In this document: piece by piece, positions 25,399 to 34,863 of the stretch | How the letters are laid out: each line of letters begins with the position of its first letter | Numbering within the stretch: position 1 is the first letter of the stretch | Assembly (NCBI GenBank): GCA_038042195.1 | Contig: JBBTET010000012.1 | Span: 161,126 to 225,125 of the forward strand | Length of the DNA stretch: 64,000 nucleotides | Reading direction: 5' to 3' | Source of the DNA: JACRIM01 sp038042195 | GTDB lineage: Bacteria > Planctomycetota > Phycisphaerae > UBA1845 > UTPLA1 | Translations under genes and position numbers: made by a program | The notes under the pieces: model-generated | Told to the model about the DNA's origin: nothing | Seen by the model: only the letters and a program-made list of their open reading frames with translations | Database searches by the model: none

Positions 25399-25438
25399 AT
25401 CGATTCGCCCCCCCGACGCCGCCGGAGGGCGAATCGAT
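25399..25438 (-). terminator. Strong stem-loop downstream of the tricorn-like gene
   Basis: ATCGATTCGCCC (25399-25410) and GGGCGAATCGAT (25427-25438) are perfect 12-bp arms with a 16-base loop. The hairpin begins 21 bases after the stop of the leftward gene at 25460. No long T run follows, so it may be a rho-independent-like pause or an mRNA end stabiliser. Confidence 0.6.
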
Positions 25439-25459
25439 GCCGTTGACGCTGGAGGCTGC

Positions 25460-28400
25460 TTACTTGTCTTCCTCGCGAATCCCCATCCCCCGGCGATCCG
25501 GGTCGGCCGGGCGCTTGGGTGGGTTGTACGGGTGTTCGCGGATTTCCGTCAGCATGTGCTCGATGGCGTAATCAAGCTGCGGATCGCCGCCGCCCGCCAT
25601 CTTCGCGGGGTCGTCCACGACCTGCACGTCGGGATCGACGCCGTGGCCCTCGATGCCCCAGGTGCCATCCATGTCGTAATACCCAAACGTGGGCACCGTC
25701 GTCGCGCCGCCGTCAATCAGTGCTGGATTGCCGCTGATGCCGACGAGGCCGCCCCACGTCCTCATGCCGATCAACTTGCCGAGCTTCGCCCGTCGGAAGT
25801 ATGCCGGGAATGCATCGCCGCCCGAACCGGCCAGCCCGTTAATCAACATGCACTTCGGCCCCTGATGTGAATCCGGCGGCCAGGGCCAGTCATTGCCGTC
25901 GCGTCGCGCCCAGTAGTTCGTCGCTGGGCGATTGAGCAACTCGATGAATCGCGTCGGGATCTGGCCGCCGCCATTCCAACGTTCGTCGACGATGAGGGCC
26001 TGCTTGTCGAGTTGACCGTAGAACTGGCGGACGAGTTCATTCTGACCCTCGACGCCCGTGTTCGGCACATAGACATAGCCGACCTTGCCGCCGGTCTTGT
26101 CCTCGACATACTTTCGGTTGTGCTCGACCCAGTCGCGGTAGCGGATGCTGCTCTCGTCGGAAATCAATTCCACCAACACATCGCGTGCATCATTGTCCAG
26201 CTTCGCATTCGCGCTCACCGTCAGCGTCACCGTCTTGCCGCCCATGCCCGTGAAGGCCGCCCACACCTCCTTCGTCGTGTCCACCGGCACACGATTCACC
26301 GCGAGCAGATAGTCCCCGACCTTCACATCCACGCCCGGCTGCGACAACGGCCCGCGCGCATCGGCATCCCAGGCTGCGCCCTGTCGAATGCGGACGATGC
26401 GATAGGCACCCTCCTTTAACTCGAAATCCGCCGCGGGCATGCCGAAGCCGCTCTGCGGAGGCGTCTCCACGTCGCCGCCGTTGTAATAGGTGTGCCCGAT
26501 GTTCAACTCCGAGATCATCTCGGCAATCACAAAACTCACGTCCTCACGGCTGCCACAGTCTTCCAGCATTTCGGAGTAACGATTGCGGATGCCGGGCCAG
26601 TCGACGCCGTGCATGTTCTTGACGTAGAAGTAATCGCGCTGGAGCCGCCAGACCTCGACGAAGAGCTGTCGCCACTCCGTTTTCGGGTCGATCACGACCT
26701 TCATCGAATCGAGCGAAATCGTTTTCTCCATCTTCTGATCAGCCGCCGCATCGACGATGGCCATCTTGTCGTCTTTTTTCACGGCGATCTTCTTGCCGTC
26801 GGCGGAGATGACGAAGGAACCCATGCCGGCAAGGACCGTCTTCTCCTCGCGCTTGTCGTCAGAGAGGTCCATGATCTTGATGGCGGGGTCGTCCTCGCTC
26901 CCCCGCGCCGCACCGCGCACATAGATCAGCTTGCCGTCATGTGTCACGGCGAGCGAGCCAAACGTCCCGCGCTTCGGTGGCAACACCACCGCGCGCTGCT
27001 CAAAGCCGTCCAGGTCGATGAGGAGCTTCTTCTTCTCATCCGGCTTCGACGTCGGCTGGCTCGCGGGCTGTGACGCAGGCTGAGAGGCAGGTTGCGACGC
27101 CGGCTGACTCGTTGCGTCGGCGGGCTGAGTGGTCGGCGTCTCCTCGTCGCTCTTCGGCGCCAGTGGTGACTTCACGTCCTTGCGCAGCGGCACGGCCATC
27201 AGCAGGTCGGCGTTCGCATAGACAAACGTCGTGCCCACGTCCTCATAGATGGGCTTCGTGAACTCTCGCGTGCAAGCGTAATAGAGATACTCGCCCTTGC
27301 GATCAAAGGTCGGTACCGAGTCGTTGAAGAAACCGCCCGTGACCTGTGTCGACTCGCCCTTCTCCACGTTGTAAAGCCAGATTGACGACACGCGGTTCGG
27401 CCCCGTCTTGGTGTACGTGATCCAATTTGAATCATGCGACCAGTTGAATTGCGGCTGATTTGACCACGGCTCGCGGTCGATCTTCTTCGTCTCTTTCTTC
27501 TCCACGTTCGTCAGCCAGATGTCCCCGGCCTTATCCGTCGAGACAATCCACTTCGAATCCGGAGACCAGATGGGGCTGAATCGGTAGCACGTCCCGTCCG
27601 TGGTCAGGCGAATCGGGGCAATCGGCTCGGCTCGCTTCTTGTCATCCAGTTTCGGATCACCCTTGCCGTCGGCGGGACGGATGTACAACTCGTACTCCCC
27701 CGTCTCATCCGAAAAATACGCTATCCACCGACCATCCGGACTCCACATCGGATCGCGCTCAGCCACGCCGTTGGTGCGGGCCAGAATCCTCGCCGACCCC
27801 TTCTCAGCCGGCAGGGTCCAGATGTCACCGCGGGCCTCGGCGATGGCCCGTTTGCCCGTCGGCGAAATGTCCCATGCCTGAATGAACTTGGCCGCGTCGA
27901 AATCGCGCGGACGAATCTTCGGCTTGGCACCGGGGATCGTCACCTTGACCGCGTGCGACAACTTCGTGGCACAATCCAACAGGTGCAGCTCCGGCCCCAT
28001 CTGAAACACGATCTCACCCGACCCAGTCGGCCCCGGCCCGATCGACGGCCACTTCACGTCGAAGTCGGCGAACTTCGTCACCTGCTCGCGCTTCCCGCTC
28101 ACAGAGTCGTACGACCAGATGTTGTTGCGATGCTCGGCCCCCTGATCGGACATGTAAAAGACAACATTGCCCTGCCACATGGGCAGTGAATCCGTGCCCT
28201 CCCAGTCCGTGATCTTCTTCGACGTGTGATCCTTCAATCCAAACAGCCAGATATCCGTCTGCATGCCGCCGCGATACCGCTTCCATGTGCGAAAGTCGAT
28301 GGTGTGCGGCGTGTAGGCCAGCCATTTTCCATCCGGGCTGATCGCGCCGTTTGCGCCATACGGCACCGGCAGCTTCGTCGTTTGGCCACCGGTCGCGGGG

Positions 28401-28831
28401 ATGGTGAAGAGCTGCGTCTGCCGTCGCAATCCGGCCGTGCGATTGGAGTAGAAGAGCAACTGCCCGTCCGGCGTCCAATCGCAGAGCATCTCCACGTCGG
28501 GGTGATAGGTCGCCCGCGTCGGAGCGCCGCCGTTGACCGGCATGACGTACAGGTCTTTGTTGCCGTCGTAGTTACCGACGAAGGCGATCTGCGAGCCATC
28601 CGGGCTGAACTTCGGAAACTGCTCAGCCCCCGGCGGACTGGCCAGCGGCGTCGCCACGCCCCCGTCCCGCGAGACGACCCAGAGGTCATTCGCATACACA
28701 AAAACAATGCTGTCCTTGCCCACGTCCGGGTACCGCAGCATCCCGGCATGGGGCTGCTGATCGGCCCGAGCGGCTATGCTCACGACAAGACAGGACGAGA
28801 CCGCAACGACTCGACAAAACGACTGCAACAT
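25460..28831 (-). CDS. Secreted tricorn-like S41 protease with beta-propellers and PDZ domain
   Basis: This very large (1123-residue) protein has the tricorn protease layout. It has a signal peptide (to SIAARA), a first beta-propeller with TolB-like blades (FSPDGSQIAFVG, DWTPDGQLLFYSNR), and a second propeller (WSPDGRWIAYFSDETGEYEL, WSPDSKWIVSTDKAG). A QPAS-repeat linker follows (~residues 575-595), then the C1 helical domain, a PDZ domain (VKVGDYLLAVNRVPVD) and the S41 catalytic domain with NGLAGSGGDAFPAYFRR. The Ser in GSGGD is the likely nucleophile, and an upstream His and Glu are expected. ATG 28831 is preceded by a good GGGAG, so it is preferred over the ATG at 28843. Tricorn enzymes degrade peptides; this exported version would act outside the cytoplasm, like the two M1 enzymes. 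Confidence 0.9.
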   Translation of the reverse strand: MLQSFCRVVAVSSCLVVSIAARADQQPHAGMLRYPDVGKDSIVFVYANDLWVVSRDGGVATPLASPPGAEQFPKFSPDGSQIAFVGNYDGNKDLYVMPVNGGAPTRATYHPDVEMLCDWTPDGQLLFYSNRTAGLRRQTQLFTIPATGGQTTKLPVPYGANGAISPDGKWLAYTPHTIDFRTWKRYRGGMQTDIWLFGLKDHTSKKITDWEGTDSLPMWQGNVVFYMSDQGAEHRNNIWSYDSVSGKREQVTKFADFDVKWPSIGPGPTGSGEIVFQMGPELHLLDCATKLSHAVKVTIPGAKPKIRPRDFDAAKFIQAWDISPTGKRAIAEARGDIWTLPAEKGSARILARTNGVAERDPMWSPDGRWIAYFSDETGEYELYIRPADGKGDPKLDDKKRAEPIAPIRLTTDGTCYRFSPIWSPDSKWIVSTDKAGDIWLTNVEKKETKKIDREPWSNQPQFNWSHDSNWITYTKTGPNRVSSIWLYNVEKGESTQVTGGFFNDSVPTFDRKGEYLYYACTREFTKPIYEDVGTTFVYANADLLMAVPLRKDVKSPLAPKSDEETPTTQPADATSQPASQPASQPASQPASQPTSKPDEKKKLLIDLDGFEQRAVVLPPKRGTFGSLAVTHDGKLIYVRGAARGSEDDPAIKIMDLSDDKREEKTVLAGMGSFVISADGKKIAVKKDDKMAIVDAAADQKMEKTISLDSMKVVIDPKTEWRQLFVEVWRLQRDYFYVKNMHGVDWPGIRNRYSEMLEDCGSREDVSFVIAEMISELNIGHTYYNGGDVETPPQSGFGMPAADFELKEGAYRIVRIRQGAAWDADARGPLSQPGVDVKVGDYLLAVNRVPVDTTKEVWAAFTGMGGKTVTLTVSANAKLDNDARDVLVELISDESSIRYRDWVEHNRKYVEDKTGGKVGYVYVPNTGVEGQNELVRQFYGQLDKQALIVDERWNGGGQIPTRFIELLNRPATNYWARRDGNDWPWPPDSHQGPKCMLINGLAGSGGDAFPAYFRRAKLGKLIGMRTWGGLVGISGNPALIDGGATTVPTFGYYDMDGTWGIEGHGVDPDVQVVDDPAKMAGGGDPQLDYAIEHMLTEIREHPYNPPKRPADPDRRGMGIREEDK
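27047..27106 (-). repeat. QPAS tetrapeptide linker repeat inside the tricorn-like gene
   Basis: Four QPAS units and one QPTS follow one another, encoded by 12-base units. Their synonymous codons differ from unit to unit, so the repeat is maintained at the protein level rather than by recent DNA expansion. It probably forms a flexible Pro/Ser/Ala linker between propeller and protease halves. Confidence 0.85.
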
Positions 28832-28991
28832 GTCATCTCCCATTCGGGGAAAAGGCTACTTCGATCAGCCCACTAAGGCGGGACCACGACCCTCGCACGA
28901 TAGAGGGTAAACGAGCCGGGCAGCCTACCCTAACGACCACCGTCGGACTGACGGGTCGAGGGGTGATTGCTCGCTGTTTCAAAACACTTAC

Positions 28992-31211
28992 CTATGCCTC
29001 AGGCTGCAGATCCTGTGCCGCCATCGCACGCTGATGCGCCACGACCAGCCGGATCACGTCGTAGCTGACCTTCCCGTCGAGCGCGTCGAAAAGTGGCTTC
29101 AACCGTTGACCGTCGTACGCCGTCATCTTCTCCAACACCATGGCGTAGGTCTGTGAATCCACCCAATGATCCATCGACGCTGGGCGTTCCGAGAGGATGT
29201 AGTCGGCGAGATAGTTGCTCACCGTGCTGCGCGCCCTGCCGATGACAGACGCAACCTCCTCCACCGACGCCCCCTTGGCGAACAAGTCGAACGCCCGCGA
29301 ATTACCCTTGGTCACGCGCGCTTCCGGCTCGGCGTGTTCCACGGGTCTGTCCGCCTCGTCCATGCGAAGCTCGTGCCGCTCGCAATAGGATCGTATCCTG
29401 GACAGGAAGTCGTTCGAGAACTCGGCCAGTTTCTTCTCGCCCACACCGGGGATCGATGCGAACGCTCGCTGCGAGCCGGGTCGCACGCGGGCCAATCCGC
29501 GAAGCGTGGCGTCTCCAAAAATGACGAACGCGGGCACCTTCCGCTGTGTCGCGAGGTCATGCCGCAATCCGCGCAATTCCTCGAACAGCCCCATGTCCAC
29601 GCCTTCCCACGATTCCTCATCGACGCGCGTCTTCTTGACCCCCGCGGGACGAATGAGCCGCACCTGCTCCTGGCTTCGCAACACACGCCAGGATGCGTGA
29701 TTCAATTTGAGGATCGGCCGATCACCCGGCGAGCGATCCAGCATATCCTGATCGACCAACTGCGAAATCAGATTCATAAGGGTCTTACGGTTCTCCCCTT
29801 TGAGAAGTCCGTAAGTGCTCAAGGTCTCGTGTCGGCAGGTGCGCACCATCTCAGTGTTCGCTCCCAGTAACACGTCCGCCACGTGCCCGCCACCGAATCG
29901 CTCCCCCACCCGCGCCACGCACGACAAAATCTTCTGCGCCATTACCGTCGACTCCGGCAGCACGTCCGTCTCATCAAGACACGTATCGCAGGCCCCGCAC
30001 GTCGCCTTCTCATAGGCCTGCCCGAAATACTCAGACAGCAACCGATGTCGACACGCCGGTGAATTGCAGAACCGCTGAACATGGCCCAGCAGCTCCTTTC
30101 CCGCAGCCACGATCTCGTCCCGATTGTGGGCCTCCTCCGCACTCTTCTCGATCAGCATCTCCCAGCGAAACCGGTCGCCACCCGAATAGAAAAGCACGCA
30201 CTCGGCCTCCAGCCCATCGCGCCCCGCACGGCCGGTCTCCTGTTGATAATGCTCGATGCTCTTGGGCATTGCGGCGTGAATCACGCACCGCACGTTGCTC
30301 CGATCGATTCCCATGCCGAACGCCACCGTCGCCACGACCACATCCAGCCGCTCCTCGGCAAAGGCCTCCTGTGTCGTGCGCCGTTCCTCGGGCGTCATCC
30401 CCGCGTGATACGCAGCCGCCTTGATGCCGCCCACCCGCAGAAACTCGGCCGTCGACTCCGTGTCCTTTCGGCTGATGCAATACACGATCACGGCCTGCTT
30501 GGGATGCCGCCGAATCGCATCGAGAATCTGACCGTCGGGATCGATGCGCGGAATCACGCGATAGATCAGGTTCGGCCGATCAAAGACGCCGACCAGCACC
30601 GTCGCCTCCGCTAGGCCGAGCTGCGCGACGATGTCCATGCGGACGCGCGGCGTGGCCGTCGCGGTGTAGGCGTGAACGCTGGCGTTGGGAAAACGCTGCT
30701 TGAGCTGGGCGAGCCGCCGATACTCCGGGCGAAAATCGTGTCCCCAATGGCTGATGCAATGGGCTTCGTCAATGGCGAAGGAGCGCACGTCGAGCCGACC
30801 GAGCAGTCGTTGAAACGACTCCGTCATGAGTCGCTCAGGCGCGACGAAGAGCAGCTTCGCCCGTCCCTCGACGATCTCCGCCTCGGTCCTGCGATACTGG
30901 ACAGTCGTCATTCCGCTGTAAATGGCTGCCGCTGCATACCCGCACTCGCGCAGCCCGTCGACCTGATCCTTCATCAGCGAGATCAGTGGAGAAATGACGA
31001 CACCGATGTGCCCGGTCAACAGCGGCGGCACCTGATAACACAGCGACTTCCCCCCACCCGTCGGCATCACGACGAGTGAATCGCGCTGCTCCAACCCCGC
31101 GCGAATAGCCTCTTCCTGGAACGGGCGCAGTGTGTGATAGCCCCAATACTTGCCGACCTCAGCGGTGATCGCGGAGAGCGGAATGTTCGACGAATCAACC
31201 CGCTGGCTCAT
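28992..31211 (-). CDS. recQ: ATP-dependent DNA helicase RecQ
   Basis: RecQ unwinds DNA 3'-to-5' in recombination and replication-fork repair. The 739-residue protein has motif 0 (LRPFQEEAI), Walker A (MPTGGGKSLCYQ, ~49-60), the Walker B DEAH box in FAIDEAHCISHWGHDFRPEY (~146-165), YCISRKDTE and QETGRAGRDG motifs. A zinc cluster region follows (CRHRLLSEYFG...CGACDTCL), then an RQC winged helix and an HRDC-like domain (FVIFGDATLRGLA). A final helical segment (GASVEEVASVIGRARSTVS) looks like a helix-turn-helix. The frame starts earlier, but ATG 31211 (MSQRVDSSN) precedes motif 0 by the normal distance. It lies downstream of the response regulator gene at 31356, with the same orientation. Confidence 0.95.
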   Translation of the reverse strand: MSQRVDSSNIPLSAITAEVGKYWGYHTLRPFQEEAIRAGLEQRDSLVVMPTGGGKSLCYQVPPLLTGHIGVVISPLISLMKDQVDGLRECGYAAAAIYSGMTTVQYRRTEAEIVEGRAKLLFVAPERLMTESFQRLLGRLDVRSFAIDEAHCISHWGHDFRPEYRRLAQLKQRFPNASVHAYTATATPRVRMDIVAQLGLAEATVLVGVFDRPNLIYRVIPRIDPDGQILDAIRRHPKQAVIVYCISRKDTESTAEFLRVGGIKAAAYHAGMTPEERRTTQEAFAEERLDVVVATVAFGMGIDRSNVRCVIHAAMPKSIEHYQQETGRAGRDGLEAECVLFYSGGDRFRWEMLIEKSAEEAHNRDEIVAAGKELLGHVQRFCNSPACRHRLLSEYFGQAYEKATCGACDTCLDETDVLPESTVMAQKILSCVARVGERFGGGHVADVLLGANTEMVRTCRHETLSTYGLLKGENRKTLMNLISQLVDQDMLDRSPGDRPILKLNHASWRVLRSQEQVRLIRPAGVKKTRVDEESWEGVDMGLFEELRGLRHDLATQRKVPAFVIFGDATLRGLARVRPGSQRAFASIPGVGEKKLAEFSNDFLSRIRSYCERHELRMDEADRPVEHAEPEARVTKGNSRAFDLFAKGASVEEVASVIGRARSTVSNYLADYILSERPASMDHWVDSQTYAMVLEKMTAYDGQRLKPLFDALDGKVSYDVIRLVVAHQRAMAAQDLQPEA

Positions 31212-31355
31212 GCGGAACACGATACGGTCCGGTCCGCTTGTACTCAAGGGTAGGGACACACATGCGATGAATGGAATGGATCCGCGTCGACCGACGTCAG
31301 AGTTGTGGGCATCGGCACTTGCAGTGGCTAACAAGTGTGTGGGAAGTATCGATCG

Positions 31356-31772
31356 CTATCCGCGTGCCTCATCCGGGTCGACATACTTGCCGCCCAGGAG
31401 CCTGGCGGCAGTTTCCATCAAGCGTTCCAGGCTGAACGGTTTGCTCACGTACTCATCGACGCCGAGGTGTTTGGCGTATAGCTCGTGGCGCTTGCCTTCG
31501 TTGGCCGTGATCATGATGACGAAGGGCCGTTTGCCAGACTCGTGGGTTGGTTTGAGCGTCTCCATGACGAGGAAGCCGCTGCGCCGTGGCATCATCATGT
31601 CGAGAATGATGAGGTCGGGATCCACCCGTTTGGCGAAGTCGAGGGCCTTGTTACCGTCGTTGGCCGTCGTGACCTTGGCTCCGCTGTGCTCGAAGGCGGT
31701 GCGGAGCGTGGTCAGGATTTCGGGATCGTCGTCGGCAATCAAAATGTTCCGGCCGGTCAGGTCGGCGGGCAT
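31356..31772 (-). CDS. Stand-alone response regulator receiver protein
   Basis: This is a 138-residue CheY-like receiver domain with no output domain. The acidic pocket IADDDPE, the phosphoacceptor Asp in DLIILDMMMPRRSGF (~57), the switch Thr in IMITANEG and the Lys in YVSKPFSLERL are all present. An Asp-phosphorylated receiver without effector usually acts through protein-protein contacts. GGAG lies about 8 bases before the start codon. No histidine kinase is near, so its partner is unknown. It lies 144 bp upstream of recQ; nothing else connects the two. Confidence 0.92.
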   Translation of the reverse strand: MPADLTGRNILIADDDPEILTTLRTAFEHSGAKVTTANDGNKALDFAKRVDPDLIILDMMMPRRSGFLVMETLKPTHESGKRPFVIMITANEGKRHELYAKHLGVDEYVSKPFSLERLMETAARLLGGKYVDPDEARG

Positions 31773-31910
31773 GGTGCGTCTCCAGTGAATCCACCTCGCG
31801 GAGGGTTGCCTTCAGCGGAAGGGCGTGCCGGGCGGAGTCGGCGACTGAGTATAGGAACGGCGACCCTTGTAGGCAAACGAACGACTCCGTTCACAGGTCG
31901 CACCTTGCGC

Positions 31911-33179
31911 CTATAACGCGTGATACAGGAAGCCCTTCGCCGATTGCTCGCCCCATTTGCCATCGGCGACGAGTCGGTCGAGCAGGGCGTTGGCACGATA
32001 GCATTCGCTCTGCCCGCTCTCGGTGTGAAAGTCGGCCATGAGCTTTTGCACAATCGGCAGACCCACGAAATCGGCCAGACCCAGCGGCCCCTGCGGATAG
32101 TTGAAGCCAAGCTCCATCGTGACATCCACGTCGCGCGGCAGCGCGATCGTGTCGGCGGTGAGTCCGCCTTCATTGATCACTGCGACGATGATGCGGGCGT
32201 AGAGCCACATGGCCCGGTCGGCTGGCTTACCGAGTGCGGCGGCGAAATCCGTCAAGGCCTTCGACGGCTTCCAACTCGATGCATCACGTAGCGGCGACTC
32301 AAAGGCCGGCGCGGGGTTGCCGTTCGTATGATCGTAGAAGCCTCGACCACTCTTGCGACCGAGATGACCGGATTCGACTAGCTTTTGTTGAATGGAACTC
32401 GGCCTGAAGCGGTCGGGCTTGTTGAAGCCTTCGTAGACAGACTGCGTCACGCTCAGATTGATATCCAGCCCGATCAGGTCAAGCAACTCAAACGGCCCCA
32501 TCTTGAAGCCGCCGATGCTCTTGACCGCGGCGTCGATGGTGCGAATGTCAGCCTCGCCTTTTTCGAGAAGGTGCAACGCCTGCAAATAGAACGGACGATT
32601 GACGCGATTGCCGATGAACCCGGGAGAGTCCTTCACCTTGACCGGCGTCTTGGCCAGAAAAGCGGCGACGGCTCGACCCTCGACCATCGTCTGGTCGCTG
32701 GTCGCGGGGCCTTGGACCAGTTCGATCAGTTTCATCACCGGCGCGGGATTAAAAAAATGAATCCCCAGCAGGCGGTCGGCGTGCTTCAAGCCCTCGGCTA
32801 TCGTCGCAATCGAAAGGCTCGACGTGTTTGTGCCGCGCAGCACCTTTGCAGAGCAGACGCGATCCAACTCGGCGAAAATCTTTTTCTTGAGCGCGAGTTC
32901 CTCCGGGGCGGCTTCGATCACCACCTCGGCATCCTTCAACTCGTCATAACTCTTGCCGACATGCAACCGGGCGACGGCCTGATCGCGCTCCAGCTTGGAC
33001 ATTTTGCCTTTGGCGACGGCCCCATCGAGCCGCTCGGCAATCTTTGCGTTGGCCTGAATCACCAACTCGGGTTTGACATCGAATGTCAACACTTTGTAGC
33101 CGGCGACGGCACCGCACTGCGCAATACCCTCGCCCATCGTCCCCGAACCGATCACACCCAACACGCGATTGCTAATCAC
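31911..33179 (-). CDS. 3-hydroxyacyl-CoA dehydrogenase (PaaH/FadB2-like)
   Basis: This is a 422-residue NAD-dependent dehydrogenase of fatty or phenylacetate-type acyl-CoA catabolism. The NAD-binding Rossmann motif GVIGSGTMGEGIAQ opens the protein. GTNTSSLSI and IHFFNPAPVMKLIELV with the catalytic His follow, then DSPGFIGNRVNRPFYLQA and the C-terminal dimerisation domains (GPFELLDLIGLDIN and a second copy GPLGLADFVG). The true start is probably GTG 33179, whose GTGATTAG overlaps the stop of the upstream crotonase by 8 bases, so the two are translationally coupled. Together with the two crotonases upstream it forms a paaFGH-ordered set. The duplicated C-terminal 3HCDH domain is PaaH-like. Confidence 0.9.
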   Translation of the reverse strand: MISNRVLGVIGSGTMGEGIAQCGAVAGYKVLTFDVKPELVIQANAKIAERLDGAVAKGKMSKLERDQAVARLHVGKSYDELKDAEVVIEAAPEELALKKKIFAELDRVCSAKVLRGTNTSSLSIATIAEGLKHADRLLGIHFFNPAPVMKLIELVQGPATSDQTMVEGRAVAAFLAKTPVKVKDSPGFIGNRVNRPFYLQALHLLEKGEADIRTIDAAVKSIGGFKMGPFELLDLIGLDINLSVTQSVYEGFNKPDRFRPSSIQQKLVESGHLGRKSGRGFYDHTNGNPAPAFESPLRDASSWKPSKALTDFAAALGKPADRAMWLYARIIVAVINEGGLTADTIALPRDVDVTMELGFNYPQGPLGLADFVGLPIVQKLMADFHTESGQSECYRANALLDRLVADGKWGEQSAKGFLYHAL

Positions 33180-33957
33180 CGATGAACTCCGCAGCCCGTT
33201 TCTCAATAAAGGCCTTCACGCCTTCGGAATAGTCCTTCGTCCGACCAGCCACACCCTGAAGCTGGGCCTCGTACTCCAGTTGAGTGTCGAGATCATTGCC
33301 CATCGCGGCGTACATGGCCCGCTTGGTCAAACCCAATCCGCGCGTGGCGCTTTTCGCCAATGCGGTCGCCCACTCAGCGGTGGCTTTGGCCAACTCCTCT
33401 GGCTCGGCCAGACGATTCACGAGGCCCAATTGTAACGCCGTTTCGGCGGAAAGGGGATCGCCCATCCAGGCAATCTCCAACGCCTTCGACAGGCCCACAA
33501 CGCGGGGCAGCGTCCATGTCATGCCGCTGTCGGGCACGAGGCCGATCTTGCTGAAGGCGCTGACGAACTTAGCCTTCGTCGATGCGATCCGCAGATCGCA
33601 ACCCAGGGCCAGGCTCCACCCCGCGCCGGCTGCAACGCCGTTGATGCTGGCCAGGGTCGGAATCTCTAGCGCCTTGAGCGCGCTGATGATCGGGTTGTAC
33701 CGTCGGCGAAGAGCCTCGGTGAAATCGAACGGCCCCTTGCGTTCCATCACCGACTTCAAATCCTGCCCGGCGCAGAACGCGCGACCCGCGCCGGTGAGAA
33801 CAAGGCAGCGAACGGACTTGTCTTTGGCGACGTTTCGCAGTTCCGACTGTAGCTCACTGGTCACACGCTCGTCGATGGAGTTAAGATCGTCCGGCCGATT
33901 GAGCGTGATCGTGCGGACACAAGCGGTTGTTTCAACTTGGATTGTTTCATAGGCCAT
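33172..33957 (-). CDS. Enoyl-CoA hydratase/isomerase, PaaG-like
   Basis: This 261-residue crotonase-fold enzyme carries TGAGRAFCAGQDL, NGVAAGAGWSLALGCDLRIA (oxyanion hole) and FSKIGLVPDSGMTWTLPRVVG, with the general-base Asp in PDSG. The wording, including the FCAGQDL block and the ending SEGVKAFIEKRAAEF, is closest to PaaG, the 1,2-epoxyphenylacetyl-CoA isomerase. Gene order with a PaaF-like and a PaaH-like neighbour supports that. ATG 33957 (MAYETIQVETT) fits the family; ORF upstream is longer. Use in a fatty-acid pathway instead of phenylacetate cannot be excluded. Confidence 0.82.
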   Translation of the reverse strand: MAYETIQVETTACVRTITLNRPDDLNSIDERVTSELQSELRNVAKDKSVRCLVLTGAGRAFCAGQDLKSVMERKGPFDFTEALRRRYNPIISALKALEIPTLASINGVAAGAGWSLALGCDLRIASTKAKFVSAFSKIGLVPDSGMTWTLPRVVGLSKALEIAWMGDPLSAETALQLGLVNRLAEPEELAKATAEWATALAKSATRGLGLTKRAMYAAMGNDLDTQLEYEAQLQGVAGRTKDYSEGVKAFIEKRAAEFIGD

Positions 33958-34011
33958 GACTGTTTCCCGGAACATACACACCGAACCAGCTCGGCGGAAA
34001 AAAAATGGACT

Positions 34012-34785
34012 TCACTTCCCCTTGTAGTTCGGCTTGCGCTTCTCAACAAACGCCTTCATGCCTTCCTTCTGATCCTCCGTGGCGAAAAGCATGTAGAACA
34101 TCTTGCGTTCGTAGTCCAAGCCTTCTGACAGGCCGGTCTCGAAGGCGTGAAGCACCGTCTCCTTGGCGAATCGCACGGCCATCGGGCTTTTTTCGGCGAT
34201 CTGTTTTGCCATGGCGATGGACTCCTGCAGATACGTCTCCACCGGCAGGACGCGCGTGACGAGGCCGATTCGCAGCGCCTCCTGCGCGTCGAAGAAACGA
34301 CCGGTCAATATCAATTCCATTGCGCGGTACTTTCCAACCGCCTTGCTCAGTCGTTGTGTGCCACCGGCACCGGGGATGACCCCGAGGTTGATTTCGGGCT
34401 GACCGAACTTGGCCGACTCGCTGGCGATGATGATGTCGCAGTGCATGGCCAGTTCACATCCGCCGCCGAGGCAGAAGCCGCTGACGGCCGCGATGATCGG
34501 CTTGCGGACGCGCTTGATGCGCTCCCAGCGTTGGAGGTTGTTGCGTTCGTACATGTCCACAACGGAGGCGTCGGCCATTTCCTTGATGTCGGCACCGGCG
34601 GCAAAGGCCTTGTCGCTGCCGGTGAGGACGATGCAGCGGACGGCGGGGTCAGCGTCCCATGTCTCCATGAGGCCGATGAGTTGGTCCATCAGCGGGGTAC
34701 ACAGCGCGTTGAGGGCGTCGGGCCGGTTTAGCCGAGCGACCATGACGGGGCCGTCGAGTTGGGAGAGGATGAATTCGGTGGACAT
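34012..34785 (-). CDS. Enoyl-CoA hydratase, PaaF-like
   Basis: This 257-residue crotonase has FAAGADIKEMAD and SGFCLGGGCELAMHCDIIIA forming the oxyanion hole. FGQPEINLGVIPGAGGTQRL supplies the catalytic Glu pair typical of hydratases. The end EGMKAFVEKRKPNYKGK is the normal C-terminus. GGAG precedes ATG 34785 by 8 bases. It is 54 bp upstream of the PaaG-like gene and probably heads the three-gene unit. The substrate, a 2,3-enoyl-CoA, follows from the family. Confidence 0.88.
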   Translation of the reverse strand: MSTEFILSQLDGPVMVARLNRPDALNALCTPLMDQLIGLMETWDADPAVRCIVLTGSDKAFAAGADIKEMADASVVDMYERNNLQRWERIKRVRKPIIAAVSGFCLGGGCELAMHCDIIIASESAKFGQPEINLGVIPGAGGTQRLSKAVGKYRAMELILTGRFFDAQEALRIGLVTRVLPVETYLQESIAMAKQIAEKSPMAVRFAKETVLHAFETGLSEGLDYERKMFYMLFATEDQKEGMKAFVEKRKPNYKGK

Positions 34786-34863
34786 GGGTCGCTCCGTTTT
34801 GAGGTTGCCAAAGGGCAACATGGTAAGCAATGGAAGGTCCGACGGCGAGTAACATGAGCGTGA

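Noticed and set aside
27047..27106. CRISPR-like repeat array
   Set aside because: Units are 12 bases, in frame and coding for QPAS; no spacers.
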